DNA from: Pseudopithomyces maydicus
Taxonomy: Eukaryota; Ascomycota; Dothideomycetes; Pleosporales; Didymosphaeriaceae
Length of the DNA: 64,000 nucleotides
Assembly: GCA_026873275.1 (NCBI GenBank)
Contig: JANTUC010000001.1
Location: forward strand, 1,674,001-1,738,000
Direction of reading: 5' to 3'
Below the pieces are notes generated by a model. The model ran no database searches. It saw nothing but the letters and a program-made list of their open reading frames with translations, and was not told the DNA's origin. A program made the translations under genes and the position numbers. Below, piece after piece: positions 19,602 through 31,010 of the stretch; positions within the stretch are counted from its first letter, which is position 1; each line of letters opens with the position of its first letter.

Positions 19602-22600
19602 ACGTGATTGAGATGCATTGGTGCGATGGCATCTTTGTCAACGGATCGGCCCCTCGTTATCATATTTTCCCAACCCTATAAGAGATACCATCATACGCTA
19701 TAGCTTAGCTACCTATAAACCTCCAACTACTTTAGTACGTCCCCACTACATCCGATCCTGATATGTTCAATCATTACCCGTAGACAATCGTGACCATTAC
19801 ACCATGCCGCCAAGCCACCACTCCCCTCTCAAGACCCTTCGAGCCCGACTCGACGCAGCGCAGCCTCTCTGGAACCCCAAACCTATAGTCCGCCAGCCGC
19901 TAAACCTCGTCTCCCGCGCATGGCTCCCCAACCCGCTGGCTCGGCCGCTGTCACAAGATGTCTCTTTTCGACGGACGAGCGACAAACTTCCTATTCGAGA
20001 AGGTCGCACGCGGGCATGGAAGGTTTGGCGCCGCCGTCGGTGGAAATTAGTGGCGGTTGGGGGGAAGCCGTTGGGTGCGTGGCTTGGGACCGAGGGGGCC
20101 GGGGTGCGAGGTGTGGTGGGTCGTGATGGGGTTGGTTAGGCGAGGAAGCGGGTAGGTGTGGATAGAAAACAGAAAGGTATAATTGTGTGTGGAATGGGAG
20201 ACGGTGGGGGGATTGCATGAGATGTGTTAATAAGGGGACTTATTTGGTAATGGCAAGGGAATTTATTCTTTTGGGACGGTAAAGGGCTTGGTGTGGGAAA
20301 GTGGGTCGATCATTTGGGGAGGCGGGAAGACTAGATGGTACGACTCTCGTGTAACAGTCGTGATTCAAAGGTCTCGTCAGTATGCTTTTTTTGACTGTCC
20401 GATTCCAATAACGGGTTTATTTTCATGGTCATATGGGGTCTTGTTTGTGCCTTTCCGGGTCAATCCGGGGTTCTATGTAGCATTGTCCCGAGAAACATCT
20501 TTTTTCTCGGCCATCTTTTATGGATCAACGGCACTGCGCAATTTGTGTTATTATCAGAGAGGAATTTCGTATTTCGATACATATAGAGGTACCGACTTCG
20601 TGAACCAATGTGGTCGTAGCTGCCTCGTATACGACTAGGAAGGAAGGTACACACATGGTCAGAGTTTACTAGTAGCAAAGCTGGCAGACAGAAAGTTTTC
20701 AACTGGATTCCTGAGAATAACCACTTGAGAGGAAAGAGATCTTCGGTAGTCGCCAGCTTGCAACCGTACCAAATATCATAGAACCTGGCATCATGATCTA
20801 GTACCTCGCTACCCACGGGAACGAATTCTTATATATTCGTTGTGATGCGATTGGACCCATGAACGGCATCCCGTGAAGACGCCAGAGCTGTAAAGAACAT
20901 GGTAAACATCAAGAGTCTGTAAACGGAATGTATCTTCTTTTGCTTTACAGAATCTACAATGGATTGCATATAGGGCCCTTTTACGCAAATTCACCAACTG
21001 GCTCGTTAACAATGCAAGTAATAAATCCCTTGTTCTGTCTCGTACGCATGATTACATGGAATGGTTGGTTGATCCTCATTTTTGAGTCAGATACAGCGCT
21101 TCCCTGGAATCGAACTTAAAATAGAATGTCACAGAAAAAGCGGGTTCTTAGGCCTTTGATCATGTTTGCTTAGCGATACGCATCATTGCTCGTTACTACC
21201 TGCTTAGGTGTTTCATGCAGTGTATGGAACTTCGCAGTATCCCGTTTTCTTAAGCTCAACCATGCACCCATATGCGAATGTCTACACGTCACTGTACCGT
21301 GTACGTGGATTCGGATTCGACTCCCAGCGGTGCGGAGGTACCTGCTACATGCAGCAGAAAGTGGCGTGAAAATATCACGCGAGGCACTCGGGGCATTCAG
21401 AATGTTTTAGGGCAATGCTAGTAGCTTTCCGTTAATTCGGTAATTCCGGCAACATCCCCCACAGTGCTTTTTGCCTGTTCCAGTCGACTACGTGTGCCGC
21501 CGGCGACATTCATGTTGTAGCGAAGCGAGTCATGTGCCGTTAGGGCTCCGGGTCCAGGGTTGACAGGGGCCCTTCGCAACCTCCATGCTGGTTTAGCGAA
21601 ACTCTGTTGATCCAAATCGCTTCTGCACTACGTGCATGACCTCACATCACTGACAGTAGAAGTCGGCAGTTATTCGCGACACAAGGCAACCTACATCCTG
21701 TATCCTTTTATCGATGCTCGGGCGGCAAGCTTTGCCTGGATCGACAGACAACAACTTGCCTTTTAAAGTGTAACTACATGTTTGTTTTGTAGAATGGTAA
21801 AAAGGTGTCCAGTCAGTCAATCAGTAAGCTTTCGTACGGAATTACCACGAATACGGCAAGACGCCCGATGTCATCAGTGTAGCGTGAACCTTGGAAGCGA
21901 CCTCGCATCGTTTTCGATTTGGACCAATTAATAAACGAGCGCAAGCCGTGGCCATTAGACTCCACGGATGTTAGAATCTTATCAAAGCCCCTCACTGCTT
22001 CTGGCTTGATGCAAGTATCGAAACCTTTAGCCTGGTGAAACACCATTGCCCTGTTTAACCGAACCAAACTTCAAGCACCATGCCAAGGCACTTTGGACAT
22101 AATGCGAACAACCGATGACTGAGAAACCGGCCTTTTCAATGACCCTCGAATGGTGTGAGCCAGTGCTCGTTCCGTTGTAATATACGGGGCTACTGGGAAA
22201 CGAACACCTGTAGCAAGCACCTGCCTAGAGCACGCCATCACCCGCATCCACCACTATCTATGAACCCTGACCAAGCTCGCTAATGGCAATGATCACCCAT
22301 TCGCTATAACGGATTTGGGGGGTTACAGAACAAACTTCGCTCCATGCTAAACGGGCAGCATGTTCGAAACCCCAGCGTACCTTCAGGCTGTGACGAGGGT
22401 CGAGGCCGTTGACAATTTCCCTGGGAAAGCCAAGGAACATCAGGCCCTCCCCCGTGAATCATGCAGGTGGCAAGCGCACATCCTGCCAGGTCTGAGGATT
22501 TCTCTTGTTCGAAACACCTAGCATGGAATGATTCATAAGACCCTCAGATCTTCGCTCTCGCGGACCCATAATTTTCTTTCGGTGCGCCTTGATTTTGAGT

Positions 22601-22632
22601 AGGGCCCTTCAAAGGCGACGCACTAGTCGGCC
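19602..22632. other. Gene-poor region of about 3 kb
   Basis: No frame gives a recognisable protein. A small frame at 19804-20139 (111 codons, very basic, WKVWRRRRWKL) follows a good start context, and within it a 30-codon frame from 19959 (MSLFDGRATNFLFEKVARGH...) looks protein-like. Neither can be assigned. The rest (20.2-22.6 kb) has short frames with many stops and normal base composition, and may be old eroded sequence. Confidence 0.4.
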
Positions 22633-24025
22633 ATGGTCATTCCCACACCTAGAGAACAGGCTCAGCAAGACGCTTGTACAGGCGTCGCTACCGCCTTCAC
22701 TATTGTCTCTAGTAAGACTTCTTCCACATTGATGACTATCTTCAAAGTATTGATACACTAAGTCCTGATTGTCGGTCTTCGCACATATGTTCGCGCTCGA
22801 CTTGTACGTAATTTTGGTAAAGACGATGCTTGCATGATTGCTGCTTTGGTAAGTTTGCCTTTACAGCTGTATCGATTACCAACTTACTCATTACTTAGAC
22901 ATTCACAATTGGTTATCTCATTGCCATATGGATCCTGCGAGGCAATGGAATGGGCTATAGCGGAAAGGTTTTGAAGCCATACCAGATGCGAGGACTCATT
23001 CAGACTACATTGGCAATTCAGATTATGTACTATATCCTAATCGCATTTGTCAAGATTTCGATTTGCTTCTGCTATCTTCGTATAGGTGAGTTTTTGCTTT
23101 AGTTCGTAGGCAACAACTGACGATGCAGGCAGCTGCGGATAATCATTTTGCACGATTGTGCAAGGGAACCATTGGCTTCCTGGCTCTTTTCTGTGTAATT
23201 TGCGTTATCGTCTGCTTAACGCAGTGTATACCGCTCCATGAGATGTGGAACTTCTCAGGGGTACCGATGGGGACCTGCATCAACACCACCGCACTATTTT
23301 ACAGTAAGTCATCATGACCTTCAAACAATGACATGAGCTCATTCTAGACAGCGACAAGTTCCATCAACATCCTTACAGATTTCTGGATTATTGCCTTACC
23401 AATAAAGACCCTGCTCAAAATCCAACGTCCCAAGCGCGAAAAGCTCGGCCTCATCTTTGTCTTCTGTCTCGGCGTATTTTCTACAATTGCCTCCATCGTC
23501 CGCCTACACTCAATTCGCATATACACCGAATCCTCCGACCCATTCTACGACTCCGTCCCTATCAACCTCTGGTCCATAATCGAAGTCAACATCGGCATCT
23601 GGTGCGCCTCCATCCCCGCGCTGAAAGTTATCATTATCCGCCGCCGTGCTGCCAGCATGGCCTCGCGCTCAGCTGGCACATACAAATTCCACAGCAGCGG
23701 ACGAAGCGGGGGAAAAGCTTTAGGCAATTCTTCGAGCGAGGGGTCGCGACGATTGGAGAGCTTCGATATGGGCGCTGTGGATTTGACGAATCCTGCGCAG
23801 GTCAGGAAAGCGAGCAACGGCGACAGCGAGTGGAGCGACGAAGACCAAATTTACTCCCCGGCTCGCATAATACTAGAGACAAGTCTCCAGTATAGCACGG
23901 GTATATTTGATGCGGGGTTGCGTCGGAAAGCGCCGAACCGGAATCTGGGTGTTTGGGAGGTGGGCTGGGGTTTTCTGTCCTTGCAGCGGTCTTTTGCTTG
24001 GTTCTCCTATGCTTCAATGGGTTAA
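22633..24025 (+). CDS. Rhodopsin-fold seven-helix membrane protein (PTH11-like receptor family)
   Basis: Five exons: 22633-22711, 22763-22848, 22899-23085, 23133-23303 and 23352-24025, about 398 residues. The joined protein has several hydrophobic helices (TAFTIVSILIVGLRTYVRAR, TFTIGYLIAIWILR, IMYYILIAFVKISICFCYLR, GFLALFCVICVIVCLTQCIP, FWIIALPIKTLLKIQ, IFVFCLGVFSTIASIVRL). The family landmarks are present: Arg-x-Tyr-x-Arg after helix 1-2, KDDACMIAAL, and PxKxLLKLQ-like PIKTLLKIQRPKREK. The cytosolic tail is Ser- and Gly-rich and acidic. The fungal extracellular CFEM domain is absent. Related proteins sense host surfaces or nutrients, but most are uncharacterised. The third acceptor is a tandem GCAGGCAG; the second AG keeps the frame. 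Confidence 0.84.
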
Positions 24026-24902
24026 GAGTGGGTGTTTGACACGGTTTTGCTGGTTTGGATCGACAAAATGCTTGGAGGTCGGAGGTAACTGGTCTTTTGG
24101 CTAATCTCGTTCCGCGAATGAGATATCCTGCTGTGAAAAGTTGCGGTGACGGGGAATATCAAGCTGCCTCATATACGTTAAATGTCAGTATTTACGATCT
24201 TGACGAATATTAAAGAACTATGTTGCTTTTTCGCGATATGAGCTCCGATCTTCGTTAAACGACAATAATGACTAGTAGCATCGCGAGGCTTCCAGAGCTC
24301 CCTTTGTTTCTCTCATGCGATGCCAAGCTGTCTTTCGGCAACCTCAAAGCTTGGTAAAGAAAACCGGCAATATGTTAATACGTCGGATTATTTCGACCTG
24401 CAGCTGCACAGCATGCGGTGGACGGACCTCTGTGCTCCGCGTGCCTACAAACGTCCTGCAAGCCAATGTGCGAAGTCAAGGTTCTTACAGTGGGATGCAG
24501 TCGTGCCTGCGGAGTGACAAAGAACATCTTACACACAATAAAGGTCAAACAGTACCGGTGACCCAAGGAATAAACCATAGGATGGTCCAAATTATTGCGA
24601 AGGAGGGGCTCTCGCTAGCACTTGAGGTCTCTTGAGGTAGATTCAGCCGAATCTGGAAGCTAGAGCAAGTGTAGAGGCTCTGAAACGCTTTCGAAACGAA
24701 TTTAGTTGCTTAAATAACAAATTTAAAAAAAAAGTTGCATTGGTGTTGATGGAGCAGAGTCCTGGGACCCCGCCCCCGGCCTTCGTAGTATCACGTGATA
24801 GCAGCTGCGCCACAGGTGGCTGAATGTGGCGCGAGCTTTGGTTCTCTTCAGTCCAACCAGCCGCATCCGTCCCAATCCATCTCGACATCATCAGAGGATG
24901 CA
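24026..24902. other. Intergenic, promoter side of cem1
   Basis: No gene is seen. An E-box-like TCACGTGA lies at about 24791-24798, about 105 bases before the cem1 start, and could bind a bHLH factor. The nine-A tract near 24725 is unremarkable. Confidence 0.35.
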
Positions 24903-26480
24903 ATGCGAAAGGTAGTAGTAACTGGTCTAGGGCTAGTCACACCCCTAGGTCTCGGTCAGTTTGTAGTTGCTCATTTCTGCCGCATCGATTAATTGTTCAA
25001 AGGTGTGCGACGAACATGGTCACGCCTTCTGGACGGCCACTGCGGTGTTGTCTCCATCAAAGACCGCAGCCCACAGTTTGCAGTGCTTCCAAGTCAAGTC
25101 GCAGGAGTTGTGCCTGAAGGAAGGAGAGAAGATGGAATGTGGAACCCGAAAGATTGGCTCAGTCCGACGGATGAGCGGAGGATGGCAAGGTTTGCACAGT
25201 ACGCCATGGTCGCCTCGGAGGAGGCACTGAAAGATGCTAAATGGGAACCGAAGAAGGAAGAAGACCTCGAAGCTACGGTATTATCCCTTTCCACACGCCT
25301 TAGAGTTTTGCTAATGACTTTTAGGGTGTTTACATGGGATCAGGTATCGGAAGTTTGGACGATGTATACGATACTACAGTTGCATACGAGAAGGGCGTAA
25401 GTGACAGTACCTGCATTAGGCGATGTAGGTGTTCTAATACAAATCTCTAGGGTTATCGCAAAGTTTCACCTCTTTTTGTACCCAGGCTATTGATCAATCT
25501 TGCTGCTGGCCATGTGTCTATGCGATTTGGCTTTAAGGTAAGTGCTTCACAGACAAGAAAAGTTCCATGCTCATACCACAGGGTCCGAATCATGCAGCAA
25601 CAACAGCTTGCACAACAGGAGCTCATAGTATCGGAGATGCCACACGCCTCATTCAATTCGGTGACGCGGATGTCATGGTCGCTGGTGGTGCAGAATCTTG
25701 TATTCATCCCCTCGCCATCTCAGGTTTTGCAAGAGCAAGGAGTTTAGCCACAGACTGGAATGACAACCCTACGGGAGCGAGTCGTCCATTTGACAAGGAC
25801 AGGGCTGGATTTGTCATTGGTGAAGGTGCCGGTGTGGTTGTTTTGGAGGTAGTCTCATTCTCTACTTGCATAACTGAACGTGGCTAAATGATCACAGGAA
25901 CTCGAGCATGCTAAGCGAAGAGGAGCAAAGATCTATGCCCAAGTAGCTGGCTATGGCTTATCTAGCGATGCGCATCATATGACAGCCCCGCGTGAAGATG
26001 GCCAAGGACCGCGCTTAGCTATGAAGCATGCTCTACGCCATGCGGGCATCAAACCTGGCGCCGTAGATTATGTGAATGCGCATGCGACAAGCACAGCTCT
26101 TGGGGACGCAGCGGAGAATAGGGCGATCAAAGAATTACTACTCGGTGAAGACGGGAAGGCAAAGGCATCAGAGATCAATGTTAGCAGCACCAAAGGCGCT
26201 ATTGGTCACCTCCTGGGTGCTGCGGGCAGCGTGGAATCAATATTCACGATCCTGGCTCTACGTAACGTAAGTTCCAAAGTAACCAAATCGCTAGTAATTC
26301 TAATAGGTTCAGAACACTCTCCCGCCAACCCTCAATCTGCATAACCCCGGCGACCCCCCGGAAGATTTTGACTGTAATTACGTTGCGCTCACTGCACAGC
26401 AACGGGAGGTCAGAGTTGCCCTGTCTAACAGCTTTGGTTTTGGAGGCACCAACGCTTCACTCTGCTTCGCAAAAATGTAG
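24903..26480 (+). CDS. cem1: Mitochondrial 3-oxoacyl-[acyl-carrier-protein] synthase (KAS II type)
   Basis: It performs the condensing step of type II mitochondrial fatty-acid synthesis, which feeds lipoic acid production. Seven exons: 24903-24954, 25003-25277, 25325-25396, 25451-25537, 25582-25848, 25898-26266 and 26313-26480. All junctions are in frame with GT-AG ends. The protein has the start MRKVVVTGLGLVTPLG, the nucleophile Cys in TACTTGAHSIGDA, AGGAESCIHPL, RPFDKDRAGFVIGEGAG, the two catalytic His in VNAHATST and TKGAIGHLLGAAG, and the C-terminal SNSFGFGGTNASL. Length is about 429 residues, normal for KAS II. No obvious presequence precedes the catalytic domain, as in several fungal homologues. 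Confidence 0.95.
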
Positions 26481-26794
26481 TCTAACAGGTGTAAAATATA
26501 CTATACGTAAATCAAGGTCTATCACAGCTATTTATTAGGCGGGAGAGCAGCTTTGTAATTGGTCGTTGTCATAGGCGCATCATGCATGTATCTACCCCAC
26601 TGATAAAGTGACCGTGTTTTTAGCGCGTTGACACCATCTCGACCCCACTATGCGACTGTGCTGCTGGTGCGCCGAAATCTTCGACCCCTCTGAAATTTCC
26701 TTGTCACTCGTACCGAAATCAGTTCATGGTGCTGCAGCGGTTTGTCTCACAGCGGCAATAATTCTGTCGCCAACGTTCACTTCTTCCGGTGAAA
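26481..26794. other. Short intergenic region
   Basis: The cem1 3' end and promoter of the nickel/cobalt transporter on the same strand, 314 bases. No motif is recognised. Confidence 0.35.
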
Positions 26795-28156
26795 ATGGAG
26801 GCCCGACCACCGTCACAAGTCAGTCAGGATGGAGAGACGTCAATGTTCAAGAGCTGGTCAAACAAGGCTTCTGACTATCACTCACGCGTTCCGTATCTGA
26901 ATAAGCTTCCCTTTCCCGCCTTGGCTATCATAGTGACACTCATCATAATCAACATCCTCGTTTGGGTTGCCGTGGGCATTGTCCTGGTAAGTTACTGTGC
27001 ATCGGAGATGTGAACCTCAGCTAACATCTCAAGCATTTCCATACTCCCCTCATCTCAACCGCAATTCTCTCCTGGACTCTTGGCCTTCGACATGCCCTCG
27101 ATGCAGACCACATCTCTGCCATCGATCTCATGACCCGCCGCCTCATAGCCTCCGGCCAACGACCTGTCACAGTCGGCATGTACTTTAGCCTGGGCCACTC
27201 AACCATCGTCATCATCACTTCTCTCGTCGTTGCAGGTACTGCCGCAGCTGTATCCTCTAAATTCGACAATTTCTCGCGCGTAGGTGGTATCATCGGTACT
27301 TCTGTCTCAGCGGCTTTCCTCCTCCTTCTCGGTATCATGAACATCTACATCCTGTACAAGCTCATCGTGCAGATGAAGAAGCTTATCGCATCCGAGCCTG
27401 GAACCGAGCATCAAGAATTCAAGATCCAGGGGGTGGCTGCTTGTTTCCGATCTTGCAACGGCTTTTTAAGCTGATTGACCGACCGTGGAAGATGTATCCT
27501 CTGGGCGTGATGTTTGGACTAGGCTTTGATACCTCATCTGAGATTGCCATCTTAGGAATATCAAGTATTCAAGCTGCAAAGGGGACCACAATGTGGCTCA
27601 TCTTGTTGTTCCCGCTATTGTTTACAGCAGGAATGTGTTTGCTTGACACGACGGATGGTGCGCTGATGATGAGCTTGTACACAAGTACACAGCTGGCACG
27701 GGATCCGATTGCGATATGCTACTATAGCATCGTCCTGACTGTTATCACGGTAATCGTAGCTACGGTCATTGGAGTGGTGCAGTTTTTGAACCTGGCACTG
27801 AATGTTGCGGAACCGGAGGGTCGATTTTGGGACGGCGTGGAGAGATTGGGAGAGAGCTGGGATATTGTTGGTATGTATATGACGATTTCAAACGAAGACA
27901 TGTATTCTAACCTTGTGCAGGTGGAGCTATATGCGGCGCTTTCGTTGTATTCGGCGGCCTCAGTGTGATATTGTATAAGCCTTGGAGGCGACACATTGAC
28001 CGGAAACGTCTGAGGAACGCAACATTCGAACCATTACCTGCAGAATCCGAAGCCGAAGTTAGTCACGATGTGGAAGCTGGGCATAGCGGGCGAAAGGATG
28101 GCGATAGCAGCGTTCGGGTGCGGCCTGAGCCTAGCGTCTCAAACGAGCCTCAATGA
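26795..28156 (+). CDS. High-affinity nickel/cobalt transporter (NiCoT family), with one apparent 1-base frameshift
   Basis: A membrane permease that imports Ni2+ or Co2+, in fungi mainly for urease. Exons are 26795-26986, 27034-27870 and 27921-28156. It shows the family signature RHALDADHISAID (H-x4-D-H, metal selectivity) in helix 2 and LGFDTSSEIAILG, plus LDTTDGALMMSLYT and about eight membrane helices. At the G5 run 27429-27433 the frame shifts: KIQG would continue wrongly, while one extra G gives QGGGCLFPILQRLFKLIDRPWKM, joining smoothly to the second half. With it the protein is about 422 residues. I take this as a sequencing-consensus error. The ATG at 26795 is chosen because upstream in-frame codons lack ATG. 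The C-terminal tail is soluble and polar. Confidence 0.9.
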
Positions 28157-28498
28157 AGGTTCTAACATGTTGATTAAGTGAAAAATAGAATTTTGCTAGT
28201 GCTAATCCTAAAGTAAATTGCTGGATCAAGCTGCATTTTCGGCTTCCAGCTTGTAAACATAAAACCTATCTGAACACATGTTACACTATGGCTCTAGGAG
28301 TCCATGATATTGTCCTTAGTCCTTTTTCGCTGTTCTGTTTAGGACAGAAAACAGCAGAAGAAAGAAAGTTAAAACACAAGACAGATTAAATCCTATAGTG
28401 GTATCAGTCGAGAAGAAGTGTACAAAAGTTCATTAAACATCAAAGTATTTACAGTAGCAGCTATGGAAGAAGGCCCTTCTCCTCCGAACTTGATCCCT
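28157..28498. other. Convergent intergenic region
   Basis: The 3' ends of the transporter and of a minus-strand gene meet here. A/T-rich 3' UTR-like sequence; no gene. Confidence 0.4.
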
Positions 28499-29594
28499 CT
28501 AGACCATGAATTTGATCATGTTAGTCACATTTTTAGGGCGACTAACTTTTAGAGGTGTCTTCATTCGGAGGCTTCCGATTGCAATTATTCTGGGCCTCCT
28601 TCCTTCCTCCTTCCAGCTCACGTATATACTGCTCCCCCCATCTAAATTGAGTGCAGTGTGTGTTTCCTTGAGACGGGTATCACAGTAACTTTGTAAAAAG
28701 GTATCTATGATTTCTCTCATCTCGTTTAGGTCACAGCCATACTGGAACCGGTCCTGGCATGTGTAAACGAAGATGATTTTGGTCCCGTCTCGAAGGAGCA
28801 CATACACTAATCTTTCATTAGGGTCGGATGCAGTATGCACACCGCCAATGACTGTGTCAGCGTATGGGGGGAGAAGTTCAATATCGGGAGGCTTAAATCC
28901 AGTGGCAGCTTTAGCCTTGGGCCACTGGAGAAGAAGGTACCATCGTCCGCTGTGAAACGCTGGTAGTAGGACTCTTGGGTCTTCGGGACGGGGAAGAATT
29001 GGGGGCATGAGCTTGTTTGCCCCACAGCATAAAATTTATGCTTTTCTTGTTCAAAATCTTCCCCGTCCCAGTCTGTCCTTAGCATGGCGGGTCCTATCAA
29101 AGGTGGGAGCACGGGCTTAGCCCGAGGGATAAAAACCCGCCATTGGTGAGCAGATAACTGCCACCGTCTTTTTCGCAATCGTGAGGGTTTGTTTCACCCT
29201 CCGGCGATCCGACAACGCTCGAGACTGTCTGTCGGTGCATCACGATCACGTCGAGCTTTCCCAGTGATGGCATTTTTGCGAGTACGCTGTGAATTCTAGA
29301 CTCCTGGTCCCGTGGTACATTGTACTCCTGCCATCCTGCCATTGTTCTGAAAGTGTAGTGAACAACGGCTTTCCTGCGTACAAGTCCCCTGACCTTGAAG
29401 ATTTCTTCTAGTCTTTCAACCTTTTCTTCATAGGTCAGATCTTCCTCTCCTATGGAAGTAGCGCTGCTGTATGCCTTGCTTCCATTTGTCCAGAGAGTAC
29501 TGGGACTGATCTTGTCAACTCTAGAGCTAGCTCCCTTTATAGCCGTGGACGTTTGCTTTCTCTGAAATTTAACAGATGAGGATCCGGTCTTCAT
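28499..29594 (-). CDS. Unknown protein, about 365 residues, with two apparent 1-base frameshifts
   Basis: Three overlapping frames join into one protein if one base is added at each of two homopolymers: the T5 run (A5 on the plus strand, 29131-29135) and the C5 run (G5 on the plus strand, 29001-29005). The corrected junctions read TNGGFFIPRAKPVLPPLIGPAM and SSCPPILPRPEDPRVLLPAFH (each shown only to 22 and 21 residues' worth of context and inferred from both frames). The N-terminal 70 residues are basic and Ser/Thr-rich; the middle has RRKAVVHYTFRTMAGWQEY; the C-terminal part has YADTVIGGVHTA and WYLLLQWPKAK. No catalytic motif or membrane segment is seen and I do not recognise the family. Introns instead of errors were considered but no splice pair fits. 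Confidence 0.55.
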
Positions 29595-31010
29595 CTTGTG
29601 AGAAAGAGTAGCCTTCTTTTGATTGTTTTTAATAGCTGGTTTAGCTTTGAATCAGATTTATGCAGAAGCTCGTGGAATATTGAGTTCAATATATAGGATA
29701 TTTGATGCTGCTATGCTAGCATTGTGGGAGCTTTGTTGTAGCATTCTACTAACATTGTGATAGCATTATGCTGGCATGACTACCTCTATGATCTTGGTGG
29801 TAGAGAAAATGAATCTTTTCGAACAAAAAAAAATCCAAGAATTGATAGTGGAGATGCAAGGTCAGCTTGAATCTAGGTCGTGTTAGCCAGGCTCGTCGGA
29901 TATCAGCTCGCTGTCTCCAAATTTAAACCAAAAAAAGGACAAAACACGATACCGGGCCTGCGAAACATCTCATGAGGTTCAAAAGATTGTGTATTATAAA
30001 TCCTTTCATGGAAAAGAGATTCGGGCTAGCAAACAATCGTGAGGGGTCATGGTTTTGTATGGGATTCCCTAAGCGCGAACGAGTAATATTCGAATGGCTG
30101 GTAAAAGAAGCCCTAATGTCGTTTGATTTGAACTGTCATCTTTAGAAGAGTTGACTCTCACTGTGCTTGGTGGTACTTTGTACAGCACAAGAGATTTTGG
30201 CGAACAACAGATCGAGAAAGGGTCTCCCAATGATACACATCATTATGCAGGAATTTTAGTTTCATCTAAAAGCTTGAATTTCTTTAAAGACACTATTGAG
30301 TTTGTCTTGGATTTCGTGAGATTGATCGAGACGTTGAGACCAAACCCGTATTTAAGATGTTTCAGTTGGAGCACCGGTTCCAAGTACAAATAGAAAATGG
30401 AAGCTAATACGTACTATCAATACATGTTACATCATTAGTATACACAGTGTTAGAAGCACGATGGGCGTGCGTATGAAATCCAATTCTATAGCTCTCAGAT
30501 GTGACCTATGAATATTAACTGCTTCAAAGAATACACACTGGACATGAGTGGCAGTATATTGGGCAATGAAAGTTTTCCTACCGTCACGAGGGGGAAGACA
30601 GAGTTTTTCTTTCAATTATTTCCATCTACGCAGCGACTCTGTTGCCACTTATCCAAAAACTAAATCATTGGGGGATAATAGGGATATTTAGCGAGTCAAG
30701 ACTCCTCCAGCAACAACGGGTACCGCTAAGAACATCGCCTTCAACGTATTCATGATACCCTTCGTCGCGTTTGGATCGTCAAACAACCTTGTTGGTCCCA
30801 TTGTGAATTTCTTAGGTAACAATGTTGAACAACTCATCTTCGCTTTCCTGACAAAACCTGCTTACAACTTCATGACTGATTGTCCGAATGTTACTTGCAT
30901 TTGTTTAATCTAATTGGAGAAAAGGGTAATATATGACAGTTTCTCCAAGTCGCTGCAAGCCAAGTAAAATTTATCAAAGAAAGAATAAACTAAGAACATT
31001 ATGCCTCAGT
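29595..31010. other. Gene-poor intergenic region
   Basis: About 1.4 kb with only short frames. It contains A-rich tracts (near 29824 and 29930). An 80-codon frame at 30151-30393 has no resemblance to known proteins. Confidence 0.4.
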
